A DNA stretch of 64,000 nucleotides from Phymorhynchus buccinoides (GCA_017654935.2 CM065697.1:46409693-46473692); one strand, 5' to 3'; shown: positions 1 to 13,302, counted from the first letter of the stretch. Numbers and translations: made by a program. The notes: generated by a model from the letters alone, not told the origin.

Positions 1-150
1 TAATTAACCAGCTTAATTTAAAAACCTGGACAAAGACCCTACCAAATTTATAGATTGACCATTTAGGATATCAACATGACTGATTCATGCATAGATAGGC
101 AGACTGGTTCTTACATAGTAAAGTAATTTGCTAAATCAAACTATAAACTA

Positions 151-364
151 GGGGAAGACGGGGTAAAAAGCGCATGGGCGGGTAAGAAGCCCACCCCAAT
201 TATCTCATGAAATGAAGCAAATTTCAGTCTCATTTTGCCCATGAGACCAGCGTTAATGTCTAGCATTCGTCTCATGGGCAAATTTGACTGAAATTTTCTT
301 TATTTCATGAGATAATTGGGGTGGGCTTCTTACCCGCCCATGCGCTTTTTACCCCGTCTTCCCC
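151..364. mobile_element. Palindromic MITE, copy 1
   Basis: A 214-bp almost perfect inverted repeat, so one strand could fold into a single long hairpin with a short loop near the middle. It begins GGGGAAGACGGGGTAAAAAG and ends with the complement. It is flanked by TA on both sides (149-150 and 365-366), the target duplication expected for Tc1/mariner-type insertion. There is no coding capacity. Three more copies lie at 6425, 61150 and 63333. Confidence 0.85.
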
Positions 365-533
365 TATTAAGTTAATAGAGCTGGCGGTACGAACCGGTAA
401 TGGGACTATAGCGGTATGTGGGACTAGTCGTACCATCACGGATGTCAAAATCACAGTATGCTAACTAGCGATGTGTAGGAACAATGGTATATCACCCTTC
501 CGCCCTCCAAAAGGCCAATCAACCCCCAATCAA

Positions 534-1894
534 CTTGTGATGGGGTGGTAAGGGTAAGGGATCAGGGATAAGGAGGAAGTTGATGAGGGGTAAGGATTGG
601 GATAAGGATTTGAGGGTGTTGATCAGCACACACACTACACAGGCCAGGAACATATAGAGGAAACTAGACAGTTGTTTGATTTTGTTTATTTATCTGGAAA
701 GATAGCTAGGAAAGACAGTGCAGAGATTACATCCTGCAACGATACAAAATATGCACACATAAATATAAACAAGAAATAACAATGATTAGGTATGATTGTA
801 GGCCTTGTGCCATAGCACTCAATGTTAAACAACATGAGGAAATACACAGTCACAGCAGTGGAAGGAGCTCACTGTATGACTTTAATAGCATGATTAAACT
901 GACACTGACACAAGCCTAGCTGGGGTTTGGAAACATAACATAGGTCGGTTTTACCTGACCCTATGCTTGCTTAACTCGTACACAAACATTTGAGTTCATG
1001 TGAGTTAACCCAAACCAAGTATTGTAACACTGACATCATCAGATGCTGTGTTACTAAAAATAGACTACACATCAAAGTAGGCTGATCAGTTTTAAGTGGA
1101 AAACTGACTAAAGACAAATGTTGAGAGTTCATCATTGAAGTAGCCTGAAACTCACATCATCAGATGCTATGTTACTAAAATAGACTACACATCACAGTAA
1201 ACTGAATGAGATCAGTTTGTAGTGGGAAACTGACTAAAGGCAAATGTAGGCCTATTGAGAGTTTATCATTGAAGTAGCAAGAAACTCAATCAAAACGGAA
1301 TGCCTTGTTAATACTATAGTATCAGTATTAACACAGCAGCTAATCATACAATGCATAGCATGGTATAAGCCTAGATCAATAATATTAATAGCATGGAAAA
1401 GAGCAAGTTAGGCTTTTAAACAATATAATGTCCGCAAAGTGCCCCTTCATTGTTTACACACAGTAAACTGACGTCACACACGAGTGGGTGTGAGGATAGA
1501 CCAGAACGATCCGAATTAACGTTATAATTTTCAGTCTCTCAACATAAACTTTGGCTTAGTGCCGTATGAATGAACTGACGTCACGATGGTTCAGTGACGG
1601 GAATAGCAGTGTCCAAGCTGCAGTATTCGTGCCTAAGCAACACTTAACAGCCGTGTCTAAGCTGCAGTGTTTAACGGCAGTGCCTAGATAGCAGTGTCTA
1701 AACAACAATTTGCTGCACTGTCTTTCCTAGCTATCTTTCCCGATAAATAAACAAAATCAAACTGTCTGGCTTCCTCTATATGTTCCTGGCCTGCGTGTGT
1801 GTGCTGATCAACACCCTCAAATCCTTATCCCAATCCTTACCCCTCATCAACCTCCTCCTTATCCCTATCCCTTACCCTTACCACCCTTTCACAA
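534..1894. mobile_element. Element with ~180-bp terminal inverted repeats
   Basis: The stretch 534-723 recurs in inverted orientation at 1713-1894 with only scattered differences, enclosing about 1 kb of AT-rich DNA without a meaningful ORF. The core holds an imperfect direct duplication of about 115 bp (near 1030-1145 and 1150-1275). The layout fits a non-autonomous DNA transposon with long terminal inverted repeats or a foldback element. No target duplication was confirmed. Confidence 0.7.
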
Positions 1895-2237
1895 ACTAAC
1901 AGCAAGCAAATATCAACACTGATTTTAACCCATTATATCCCTTATCAGATTCAAGGCAAAACTTGCAGGACTGAAATCGGCGTAGATAATTATGGTAACT
2001 ATGCTTTAGGATTTAACATATGTAGGCTAAAGACCCCATCCAGTGCCGAGCTGATGAGACTCCTTAGAGTCGAAACAGCTGTCCTTGGCTGGGTTCGGCC
2101 ATTGCCTCCCTAATAAGGAGGAAAAAGTAAACTAGCACTCTATGTTTTTTTAGAACGTAGATCAAAATACCAAGTTACTCTAACTGGTTTTGGTTTTAAT
2201 GTTCGTTTCAAAGACATAGGTGTCGCAGTGAAAAAAG

Positions 2238-2417
2238 TCGCTCAGTCAAATAAATCGCCCGCTACTATGAGAGTGTGTATTTGCGACAATCAGAAATTTC
2301 ACTTTTTCTGTACTTGAACCATTTACCTAACCCTAACCCTATCCCTATGTGGTTCATGCTCAATGTCGCAAATACACACTCTCATAGTAGCCGGGCGATT
2401 TATTTGACTGAGCGACT
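2238..2417. repeat. Inverted repeat (hairpin) upstream of the small gene
   Basis: Two arms of about 50 bp (2238-2288 and 2364-2417) are near-perfect reverse complements around a 75-bp centre. The centre contains a short telomere-like CCTAAC run. The structure ends about 185 bp before the first start codon of the small gene. It may be a small MITE; a regulatory role is only possible. Confidence 0.7.
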
Positions 2418-2601
2418 TGGCTGCGACAATAGGGACCAAACAGTTTTAAACAATTTTACTATTATTGCATTTCAAATGCTCTAACTTTTGAGTCATGTAG
2501 GCTGGAGGAACGGTACCAGCAGTAAACTCAGATTTGTTCATACTCTATATATTTTTAATTTTTTTGGTAGGGTGGATATAAAAGGACAAAAACCTGCAAC
2601 C

Positions 2602-2777
2602 ATGGCCGCGGAACAGGAAGCGTATAGCTACAAGAGGGCGTGGGACGATCAGATGGCGGCTTTCAAGCAAACATGGCGCTGTCACAAGTGCCAGCGTTAC
2701 TGCCCCAACTGCGCCGGCCGCTCCTGTGTCAAGTGCTGCATCAAAAGGCTGGAGGCTGGGCATCTGTTCACGGACCA
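2602..2777 (+). CDS. Small Cys-rich protein, exon 1
   Basis: The ATG at 2602 has a strong Kozak context (CAACCATGG), so it is preferred over an in-frame ATG at 2488. The exon encodes 58 codons plus two bases and runs into GTGAGT at 2778. The peptide has seven cysteines in about 20 residues, spaced C-x2-C-x3-C-x2-C-x4-C-x2-CC, which could bind zinc. It also has an aromatic/basic start (EAYSYKRAWDDQMAAFKQTW). I do not recognise the family. Downstream exons at 5113 and 7790 continue a compatible frame. The nearby GA repeat (2908-2956) is intronic. Confidence 0.6.
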
Positions 2778-2904
2778 GTGAGTGATGCTTTTGTTTTGGA
2801 ATGTTGGGAGAGATGGAGAGAGGGTGGGTGGGTGGCGGAAGAAATAGAGAGAGAACTTGTAAACTTGAAAATGGTTTTCTTGATCCGGGCCATATCAGTG
2901 CTCG

Positions 2905-4430
<1,526 letters not shown>

Positions 4431-4454
4431 TCATCTCTCCTTTCTGCATTTCTT

Positions 4455-5104
4455 ATAATGATCATGATCACGATGACTACGATGATGATGATGATGATAA
4501 CGACAAGGACGATGATGATGATGATGATGACTTCGACGATGGTGATGATGATCATGACGACAACGACGATGCTAGCGACATTAACCTATATATGACGACA
4601 ACGACAATGATGATGATGGTGAAGACGATGACTATGCTGAGGATGATGATGATGACGATGACGACGATGATGATAATGATGATGATGACAACAACGACGA
4701 CGATGATGATGATGATGGTGATAATGATGATGACATTCAGATAATGATGATGACAAGGACGGCGGCGATGACTATGCTGCTGCTGCTGATGATGATGACG
4801 ACGACGATGATGATGGTGGTGATGATGATGATGACATTCAGATAATGATGATAACAAGGACGGCGGCGATGACTGCTGCTGCTGCTGATGATGATGATGA
4901 CGACGACGGTGATGATAATGACGACAACAAGGACGACAGCGATGATGATGGTACTGACGATGACGATGACGTCGTTGATGATAATGGTAATAATGACGAC
5001 AATGACGTCGGTACTGATGATGATAATGACTGACGACGACGACAACGACGGCGATGACAACAATGACGATGACAATAATGATGACGACAACGACGATGAT
5101 GCAG
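4455..5104. repeat. Long GAT/GAC trinucleotide array
   Basis: About 650 bp of GAT, GAC and AAC triplets reaches directly to the acceptor of exon 2 of the small gene. A roughly 100-bp block ending in a CTGCTGCTGCTG motif occurs twice (near 4732 and 4840). All frames yield acidic or low-complexity peptides with no sign of real coding. The array leaves the downstream splice acceptor without a pyrimidine tract. Confidence 0.9.
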
Positions 5105-5112
5105 GTGAAGAG

Positions 5113-5272
5113 GGACCCTCCGACGACGTTCGCGGTGGACCCCGAGTGGAGCAGCGAGGCATACCAGGCAGCGGTACACCCCAGACCCCTCATGAGACCC
5201 CCCTGGCCCTGGGAGCAGCCCCGCTATGACCCCAACCTCCGCCTGCCCACCACCTATCTCTCCCCGGCAGAG
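5113..5272 (+). CDS. Small Cys-rich protein, exon 2
   Basis: This codes for a Pro/Trp-rich stretch that includes WSSEAYQAAVHPRPLMRPPW and PRYDPNLRLPTTYLSPAE. It ends at a good donor (GAG|GTGGGT, phase 0) that joins exon 3 in frame. The start is uncertain. The CAG at 5102-5104 would begin with VKR but does not match the phase of exon 1 and would create a stop. An AG at 5111-5112 restores the frame. Compact regions rich in P, W and Y are common in structural ciliary and sperm proteins, but I cannot name this one. Confidence 0.55.
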
Positions 5273-5310
5273 GTGGGTTCATAATAACCAACTTTATATA
5301 TATATTTTTG

Positions 5311-5996
5311 TAAAGGGGCACCCTGACGGATTAGTTTTTTTTGCAAGAAACACGTCGAGATCACCAGCAAAACACCCTTTACAGAGATCGCAACACTCAC
5401 TTTGCTCTGGTTTCCTATAAATCAAACCGTCAAATCGGCGATTCCTCCTTGGCGGAGGTGTTGGAAGTCAAATTATTTCATTGAAAGAGAAGTCATGTGC
5501 CGTCGCTTTTCTAATGCGGGCCGCATGAGTTCCTTTGACCAAATCACGAAATTTCCACAATACGTACAAGCCTTTTTATTTACAGTTTACCAAAAGGAGT
5601 GTCGTTCACAACAAAGGAAATAGCTCCATGTGCCTTCTCTTTTCTAATGGCCGCCTGATCGAGTCCCTTTGACCAAATCACGAAATTTCCACAATACAAG
5701 CCTTATTACTTACAGTTTACCAAAATTAGTTTCGCTCACAACAAAGGAAATAGGTCCATTTTATATTTACTGCACTACAAAGAAGAAAAAAGCTTCAACC
5801 GCTCGAGTGGCCTCCACCCACCCCATCCAAAATGGCTTCTCTCTCCGGCAACTCCGCCAAGGAGGAATCGCCGTTTTGACGGTTTGATTTCTAGGAAACC
5901 AGAGCAAAGTGAGTGTTCCGATCCTTGAAAAGGCTGTCTTTCTGGTGATCTCGACGTGTTTCTTGCAAAAACTCATCCGTCAGGGTCCACCTTTAA
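5311..5996. mobile_element. MITE with ~140-bp terminal inverted repeats
   Basis: The left end (AAAGGGGCACCCTGACGGAT) is repeated in inverse at the right end, with about 140 bp of matching arms. Two internal direct copies of about 90 bp start near 5537 and 5670. It lies in intron 2 of the small gene and has no transposase. A solo end of the same family is at 9811-9871. Confidence 0.8.
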
Positions 5997-6018
5997 TACG
6001 TGCACCCCAGGCCCCGAG

Positions 6019-6417
6019 GTGTAGAGTAGCACAGAGGTAACGCGTTCGCCTCGTGTCAAATAAACCCGAGTTCGAACCTGGGTACAGGTGATTTTTTCCC
6101 TCTCACTCTGCACTATAGGTCTTGCTACCTGAACTTTCGTATGAGACGAGAAAAAAAAAAGCATGCAGTTAGCACACGCTAAACGCTGTGACAACGAAAA
6201 AGTTGTCATTTGGTCCAAATTTACCCCCCTCCCCACCCCCTTTCCTTCCTCATCAGTGAGTCACACAAAAATCGCATGCAAATAAAAACTATTTTTAAAA
6301 GGGTGGCGCGCCTATGGTTGCGACGTGCTATCCAGGTGGGAGAAACCCTAATTTCCCAGAGACGCCTCTGTGACTATGAAATACCAAAACATGCCAAAAT
6401 ACCAAATCATGAGACCC
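6019..6417 (+). mobile_element. tRNA-derived SINE, copy 1
   Basis: The head looks like a tRNA gene, with an A-box-like GTAGCACAGAGGTAACGCG and a B-box GAGTTCGAACCTGGG about 35 bp later. A tRNA-unrelated body of about 300 bp follows, then a short repeated tail (AAAATACCAAA). The same head and body recur at 24521-24911 and, inverted and truncated, at 36285-36508. Confidence 0.8.
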
Positions 6418-6424
6418 CCTGGTA

Positions 6425-6638
6425 GGGGAAGACGGGGTAAAAAGCCCATGGGCGGGTAAGAAGCCCATGCCAATTATCTCATGAAATGAAGCAAATTTCA
6501 GTCCAATTTTGCCCATGAGACGAGTGTTAATGTTTAGCGTTCGTCTCATGAGCAAATTTGACTGAAATTTGTTTCATTTCATGAGATAATTGGCATGGGC
6601 TTCTTACCCACCCATGGGCTTTTTACCCCGTCTTACCT
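6425..6638. mobile_element. Palindromic MITE, copy 2
   Basis: The same 214-bp hairpin family as 151-364, with TA at its left flank. It is more diverged than the copies at 151 and 63333; for example the AGCGCATGGG block reads AGCCCATGGG. Confidence 0.8.
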
Positions 6639-7231
6639 TACTGGGAACAGCCCCGGTACGAACCTCCTTCTGCCCTCCACTTATAGATCTGTCCCAGGTT
6701 GAGGTATGATGTTCCAAGCAGGTCCTTAATTAACAGGTCATGTTTTCGCGGCCGCCGTTTGACTGTTCCTAATAAGCTGGTTGGCTGATCGACTATCAAC
6801 CTACCTTATCTTACCGATGGTACTTCAATGGAGGGAACTAAGACCCTTCAATTTTGCTTGCGGATAGGTAGTCAGCACATCCAGGCCAAGTTCAAAAATT
6901 AAGGGAAGGAACTCCACTAGTACGGGTTGGTTTCTTTCGACTTAAAACTGATTTATCAACCAAAAAAAGGAATGGTTCCAGCAAAAAGATAGTATAAGTG
7001 CATGGCTTTGTACATCGATTTATCGGCAAATATGTAGATTTACACCCTCCTGCTCTATTTCTTGGTTCTTTCCGTGGTTAGGGATAGGGTTAGGGTTAGG
7101 GTTAGATGGTCTTTTCTTTTGCCACAAGCATCTGTTTTTTGTCAAAAGCATCTATTTATTTTTTTGGAGCATTAAATCGCTGCCGTTTCGTTCTAGCCCC
7201 CCTCACCCCCTAACCCCCCTTGATATGTGTG

Positions 7232-7271
<40 letters not shown>

Positions 7272-7403
7272 TACACATACAGGGTGTGATGAGAGGGTGG
7301 GGATGGGCACAGAAGCAAAAGAATATAAGAAGAACAGATGGAGAGAGAAAGAGAGGGGGAGAGAAAGAAGGGGGCAGGAGAGAGACTGTGCGTGTAACAG
7401 CAC

Positions 7404-7468
<65 letters not shown>

Positions 7469-7489
7469 CCCAGGCGAAGCCGGGTACAA

Positions 7490-7775
7490 AATTGCTTGTT
7501 ATGGTTGTCGTCGTACCCTGGCTTAAAGACTCCAGGGATCATCCAACAGCCGAAGCACTTGAACACTATGGTACAAATGCACTAGCTAAGGATGAGAACA
7601 TTACGTGCGTGACCGTTTCTGATTACCCTGCCACGTGGGCAGCCAACTTCGACTTCGGAGGATTTTTGCAGACTGATGATGTTATGCTACTAGGAGCTTG
7701 CTGTGGCTAAAGACAAACCGCCACATAACTACGCAGAACATAACAACATTTTGATGTAGCCTTGGTGTCAATTGT
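7490..7775 (+). repeat. Dispersed repeat, partner of 17745-18010
   Basis: A sequence of about 270 bp is found again in inverted orientation at 17745-18010, sharing blocks such as GGCTAAAGACAA and AACATTTTGATGTAGCC. Its right end lies about 15 bp before the exon 3 acceptor of the small gene, so the repeat borders that splice site. No coding function is apparent. Confidence 0.65.
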
Positions 7776-7789
7776 GTTTTACATTCCAG

Positions 7790-7927
7790 CATCGAGTAGA
7801 AGAGGACTTGGCCAGGATGCGGGGTGCGGGAGGGGAGCATAACTTTGGGGTGGAGGTCCCCCCCTTGTCCTACCACCTGAGGCAGTACTACAAGACCACA
7901 CATCCCAACTACATCCTCAGATACTAA
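7790..7927 (+). CDS. Small Cys-rich protein, exon 3 with stop
   Basis: The acceptor TTTTACATTCCAG precedes 45 codons and TAA at 7925-7927. The peptide ends PPLSYHLRQYYKTTHPNYIL-RY, which reads like a structured C-terminus. Phase 0 matches exon 2. The last eight codons and the stop form the first unit of the 33-bp minisatellite that follows. The complete protein would be about 155 residues. The family is unrecognised, and confidence rests on splice sites, phase and sequence character. Confidence 0.65.
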   Translation, partial: HRVEEDLARMRGAGGEHNFGVEVPPLSYHLRQYYKTTHPNYILRY

Positions 7928-9810
7928 TGGAAGCATCCCAACTACATCCTCAGATACTAATGGAAGCATCCCAACTACATCCTCAGATGCATCCCAACTA
8001 CATCCTCAGATACCAATGGAAGCATCCTAACTACATCCTCAAATGCATCCCAACTACATCCTCAGATACTAATGGAAGCATCCCAACTACATCCTCAGAT
8101 ACTAATGGGAGCATCCCAACTACATCCTCAGATACTAATGGAAGCATCCCAACTACATCCTCAGATACTAATGGAAGCATCCCAAATACATCCTCAGATA
8201 CTAATGGAAGCATCCCAACTACATCCTCAGATACTAATGGAAGCATCCCAACTACACAACTACATCCTCAGATACTAATGGAAGCATCCCAACTACATCC
8301 TCAGATACTAATGGGAGCATCCCAACTACATCCTCAGATACTAATGGAAGCATCCCAACTACATCCTCAGATACTAATGGAAGCATCCCAACTACATCCT
8401 CAGATACTAATGGGAGCATCCCAACTACATCCTCAGATACTAATGGAAGCATCCCAACTACATCCTCAGATACTAATGGAAGCATCCCAACTACATCCTC
8501 AGATACTAATGGAAGCATCCCAACTGCATCCTCAGATACTAATGGAAGCATCCCAACTGCATCCTGGAAGCATCCCAACTACACAACTACATCCTCAGAT
8601 ACTAATGGAAGCATCCCAACTACATCCTCAGATACTAATGGGAGCATCCCAACTACATCCTCAGATACTAATGGAAGCATCCCAAATACATCCTCAGATA
8701 CTAATGGGAGCATCCCAACTACATCCTCAGATACTAATGGGAGCATCCCAAATACATCCTCAGATACTAATGGGAGCATCCCAACTACATCCTCAGATAC
8801 TAATGGAAGCATTCCAACTACATCCTCAGATACTAATGGAAGCATCCCCAACTACATCCTCAGATACTAATGGAGGCATCCCAACCACATCCTCAGATAC
8901 TAATGGAAGCATCCCAAATACATCCTCAGATACTAATGGAAGCATCCCAACTACATCCTCAGATACTAATGGAAGCATCCCAACTGCATCCTCAGATACT
9001 AATGGAAGCATCCCAACTGCATCCTCAGATACTAATGGAAGCATCCCAACTGCATCATCAGATACTAATGGAAGCATCCCAACTGCATCCTCAGATACTA
9101 ATGGAAGCATCCCAACTACATCCTCAGATACTAATAGAAGCACCCCAACTACATCCTCAGATACTAATGGAAGCATCCCAACTACATCCTCAGATACTAA
9201 TGGAAGCATCCCAAATACATCCTCAGATGCATTCCAACTGCATCCTCAGATACTAATGGAAGCATCCCAACTACATCCTCAGATACTAATGGAAGCATCC
9301 CAAATACATCCTCAGATACTAATGGAAGCATCCCAAATACATTCTCATACCAATAGAGGCATCCCAACTGCATCCTCAGATACTAATGGAAGCATCCCAA
9401 ATACATCCTCATACCAATAGAAGCATTCCAACTACATCCTCAGATACTAATGGAAGCATCCCAAATACATCCTCAGATACTAATGGAAGCATCCCAAATA
9501 CATCCTCAGATACTAATGGAAGCATCCCAACTACATCCTCAGATACTAATGGAAGCATCCCAACTGCATCCTCAGATACTAATGGAAGCATCCCAACTGC
9601 ATCCTAGATACTAGTGGAAGCATCCCAACTGCATCATCAGATACTAATGGAAGCATCCCAACTGCATCCTCAGATACTAATGGAAGCATCCCAACTACAT
9701 CCTCAGATACTAATAGAAGCATCCTAACTACATCCTCAGATACTAATGGAAGCATCCCAACTAGATCCTCAGATACTAATGGAAGCATCCCAACTGCATC
9801 ATCAGATACT
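7897..9810. repeat. 33-bp minisatellite grown from the stop codon
   Basis: About 58 units of 33 bp with a core CATCCCAACTACATCCTCAG followed by ATACTAATGGAAG. The first unit codes for the end of the small gene, so in the gene frame every unit repeats HPNYILRY, a stop and two codons. Because 33 is divisible by 3, the other + frames stay open (repeats of SIPTTSSDTNG or EASQLHPQILM) and the - strand gives MLPLVSEDVVG. These ORFs are by-products. If transcribed, the array would form the 3' UTR. An AATAAA at 10115-10120 could serve polyadenylation. Confidence 0.9.
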
Positions 9811-9871
9811 CATTGTGACCTCGGCGTGTTTCAGTCTTGCAAAAATCTCATCCGTCAGGGTGCCCCTTTAA
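9811..9871. mobile_element. Solo end of the 5311-5996 MITE family
   Basis: About 60 bp matches the right end of the element at 5311-5996 (TCATCCGTCAGGGTGCCCCTTTAA). It abuts the last unit of the 33-bp array. The remaining 9872-10600 stretch is AT-rich with no recognisable feature. Confidence 0.65.
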
Positions 9872-10600
9872 GTAACTCAGTTCAACTACATCTTCGGACT
9901 AAGTAATCAGAAGTACGTCATCAGATACTAATTGACCCATCCTAACTTATAAGATACTAATAATCGGACTCATTAATTTTGACTTCATTCTGACGGTGGT
10001 ATTCCGTGACCCATTCCAACAGCATCCTCATATATACTATTTCATGAATTAAAGTCTGAATCGCACACACACTTCATTTTAATTTATGAATTAATTCACT
10101 GACATCCGGGAGAAAATAAACTCGATATTTTTGTTTTGAAAAAACAAACAGAAAAGTAAATTTTTAAAAAAGGAAGGAGGCATACAAGCTTATGTAGGCC
10201 TATCTACTTATTTGTATATATTTTTTTTTACCTATTTATACATTAGTCTATTTTAGAAAATGACATTGTGAATTAAAATCTACATTTACATAAACGATTG
10301 ATTTTCTTGACTCTGTTATGTTGAGTGAAAGGTAGAAGAGTGTTATGAGACCTTGGAAGAACCTTGGAAGAAATGACTAATCTTGCTGTGCAAACGGACC
10401 GTTGAAATACGGATAACATCAATATTCAAAGAAACAAATTAAACTACAGGTGATAATCTCAGTTTCAGTGCGAAACTTGCACCAAAGAACAGCTTTCGAA
10501 AGGAATTAAAATTCATGTTTTCAATAATTGTTGGTTGTTATCTCTTTTTCTGCAAATTTGTCCAAAATGCATTATCTACAAGAGATTAAAAAAAAAATTG

Positions 10601-10682
10601 CGTCGCCGACAGGATTCGAACCTGTGCGGGGAGACCCCAATGGATTTCTAGTCCATCGCCTTAACCACTCGGCCACGACGAC
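10601..10682 (-). tRNA. tRNA-Ser (AGA)
   Basis: The reverse strand folds as a class II tRNA. It has a seven-pair acceptor stem (GTCGTCG with CGGCGAC, one G-T wobble), a D-arm GGCCGAGTGGTTAAGGC, and an anticodon arm TGGACTAGAAATCCA whose central AGA reads serine codons. A long variable arm GGGGTCTCCCC is followed by a T-arm with GGTTCGAATCC. The discriminator base is G, as in eukaryotic serine tRNAs. Length is 82 nt without CCA. Both internal promoter boxes are intact, so it may be functional. Confidence 0.93.
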
Positions 10683-10784
10683 TGCTTGATGAATTGGCCA
10701 CAAACTAGCTATATAATACTATTTTACAATATTATGGCTTCGGGCAATACAAAATGTTTGTTCTTCTTCTCTTCTTCCCAAAAT

Positions 10785-11240
10785 TCTGCTTCTCGGCCTT
10801 TTGTCTGGGACAGTGACTCAGGAACATAAATTTTTGTTTATACCCTGGTTGGTTTGTTCAGCCCGTCGAACATGGCGAAAGCCGATACGCGACGTTAAAC
10901 TGAACTTCCATCCATTCTCTTCTTCTAGTTGGGGATGTTTATCCTGCCCCGCACTCACCGGTCTTCATTCAGACCATTAATAGCGCACAGGATGTCATCC
11001 ATCCCACCAGCACACACGGCCTACTCGTACCGAATAGTGGAATGGGCTTTAACGTGCGCGCAAGATCTTGTGCGTGCGTTCGCACACGGGACCTCGGTTT
11101 AGTCTCATCCGAAGGACCAGGAAATAGGAGTAAAGTATCTTTCCCAAGGATACAACACCGTCACCAGCCGGATTCGAACCCACCGCACCCGCAAACCTGT
11201 TGGATTACGAGCGGCGACTCTAACCAACCGGCTACGAGTT
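10785..11240. repeat. SINE-like sequence with tRNA-like end (- strand)
   Basis: On the - strand, 11160-11236 resembles a tRNA-derived SINE head: TAGCCGGTTGGTTAGAG as the A-box region and GTGGGTTCGAATCCGGC as the B-box. The adjoining DNA has CGATACGCGACGTTAAACTG, wording typical of a dispersed element. At 10788-10803 is GCTTCTCGGCCTTTTG, identical to the 5' part of U2 snRNA. Coordinates are approximate. Confidence 0.5.
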
Positions 11241-11803
11241 TCACTGAGTAGAATCTATTCTTCTTCTTCCTCCAGACGATGGACAGAGCCCTCCTCGGGC
11301 GTCTGATGTCTTACACGCTCGAGCGCATGCACACACACACACACACTGACAAACACACACACACAGCCGAAGGTTCGGGAACTATTGTTTCTGTCTGATC
11401 CGTCCGGCGTGCCTCCGTCCGTCCGTCCGGCTATTCGTCCGTTTGTCTCAAAAACTATTCAGTCTATCATCATCAAATTTGGTATACTAGTTTGCCAAGA
11501 TGCAAGCTATCCACTGATGTATTTAGTTTTACATTAAGGTCAGGTCAGGTCAGGTCAGGTAGTATGGTCAAGGTCGCGCCAGTTACGGGGTTCAAACCCC
11601 AAAACTGTGACACATAATCGCTAATATCTCGCGAAGTTTTGCATGTATTTCAATGCAGTTTTTTCCACAACATTTCTTGATGAATGGTCTATAACACAGT
11701 TGTCATGAATTTTTCTGTGCGCTCGTGTGCGCATGATCGCGCGCCGCTCAAATCACGGGTCCGAACACTCCGCCATGAAACAGCTTTGTAGCTCTGTGGT
11801 TGA

Positions 11804-11807
<4 letters not shown>

Positions 11808-11880
<73 letters not shown>
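11808..11880. repeat. CT dinucleotide array
   Basis: About 36 uninterrupted CT units. Neighbouring sequence 11400-11700 has a five-fold AGGTC run at 11535-11560 and otherwise no supported gene. Confidence 0.95.
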
Positions 11881-11883
<3 letters not shown>

Positions 11884-13302
11884 GTAGCACGGCGATGCTG
11901 CGAGGGGACATTGCAGCCGCTCGGCGTTGCCGATATTGATTTCCGTTTGACCTATCAACCCTTTTCAACCTTCTGCAATTGAGAAACGTTAATAAAGAGA
12001 AAAAAACTTGGGTAGGGGCCTAAAGCGACAAAGCCTTCCCGGTGTTCCCACGGGGGTGAGCTTCTAACATTAGAGTCATCGGAATTCACATAAGGCTAAG
12101 CAGTGGACAAATTGTTCCATTGTTGTTGTTTCTACAGCAACGGAACATCTTTTCATAGCCGCTAGCCTGTGAAATCAAGTGTCAGACAGCTCTCAACTAA
12201 CCCCGCCTAGTTAGAATGTAGGCCTAAATGTCAAGCAATGACAAAAGCCAACATGCATGGATCTGCCATTGTTTATGTTACGTGTGTTCAATTTACAGTG
12301 ACACAAACACTGAACTAACATGCACAACAACCAAAAGGTCAATCATATCAGAATAGGTTTATGCAAGGGTTCCAAGCATGCTACTATTTGAATACCCGTT
12401 GTAACAATACGAAGAATGGCCTACTGGATTATCAGAACGTTTTGTCTTAGCTTGGTAAAAAAAAAATAATGATAAAAACTTTTTCGTAAGTCTATATAAA
12501 ACAGAGCATTTATTTGAGTATTTCAACAACAAAAATTTCAGTAGTTTTAGGTAACTCCACCCTCACCCACAATTCTCAAGACAAAAAGCGGATGTAAAGC
12601 GGCAAACGCAGATCAACTTCCCTTCTTTCTTTCCTTCCTTCCGTTTGAGTGACCACGGTCGGTATCCCTGAAAACCGGAACTCCCCAAACTCCCCGAAAT
12701 CCCCGAAACTCCCCGGAACTTCCCGAGTCAACGGGTCAATATTTTATTTATTTTTTGTCAAACTTTAAACAAACTATATCATTGGAAAGACCATGACATG
12801 ACCTTTAAAATGATACCAACTTTGTCTAAATTGGCCAACAAATAAGTAAGTTACGACTTCTTTAAATTAGTCTTTTTTACATGGGCTATATAAGAAAAAG
12901 TTGATCAAGATTTGGATGAATCTGAACTTCAACCAGCCATAACTTGCTTATTTTTCGACCAATTAACATTAATTTGGTACCAAAATAAAGCTTATTCAAT
13001 AGAGAATGTGTCATTAATAATAACTTTTATTTGTATTCATTACGTTAGTTATAAAGCGTCTGTTTGTCTGTCTGACTGACTGCCTGATTGTATGAAAGCG
13101 AGTTACCATGACTAAAAAAACCGTTGCTTGCAGACCCCAAAACCCACATAATTATACTCTTGATCATCATCAATTAAGGAGTACAATGAAGCATGCTGAC
13201 CAGTACAATCCTACACAAAGGAACCTCTGACGGTCTTAAGACAATGAGTCTTACCAGTACTATTAGACTTGGTACGTTGTTATACAACTCTAGTCCCCGA
13301 GT

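Noticed and set aside
4552..5193. His/Ile-rich ORF on the - strand
   Set aside because: A translation of the GAT/GAC triplet array.
6030..6095. Functional tRNA gene
   Set aside because: A and B boxes are present but no acceptor stem pairs, and the same sequence with a long body occurs elsewhere; it is a SINE head.
7927..9420. 497-codon ORF (SIPTTSSDTNG / EASQLHPQILM repeats)
   Set aside because: A by-product of a 33-bp minisatellite; it changes frame between repeat types and overlaps the stop of the real gene.
11535..11566. Nuclear-receptor response element (AGGTCA repeats)
   Set aside because: The AGGTC units repeat every 5 bp with no spacer, so they do not form a standard direct-repeat element; a simple repeat is likelier.
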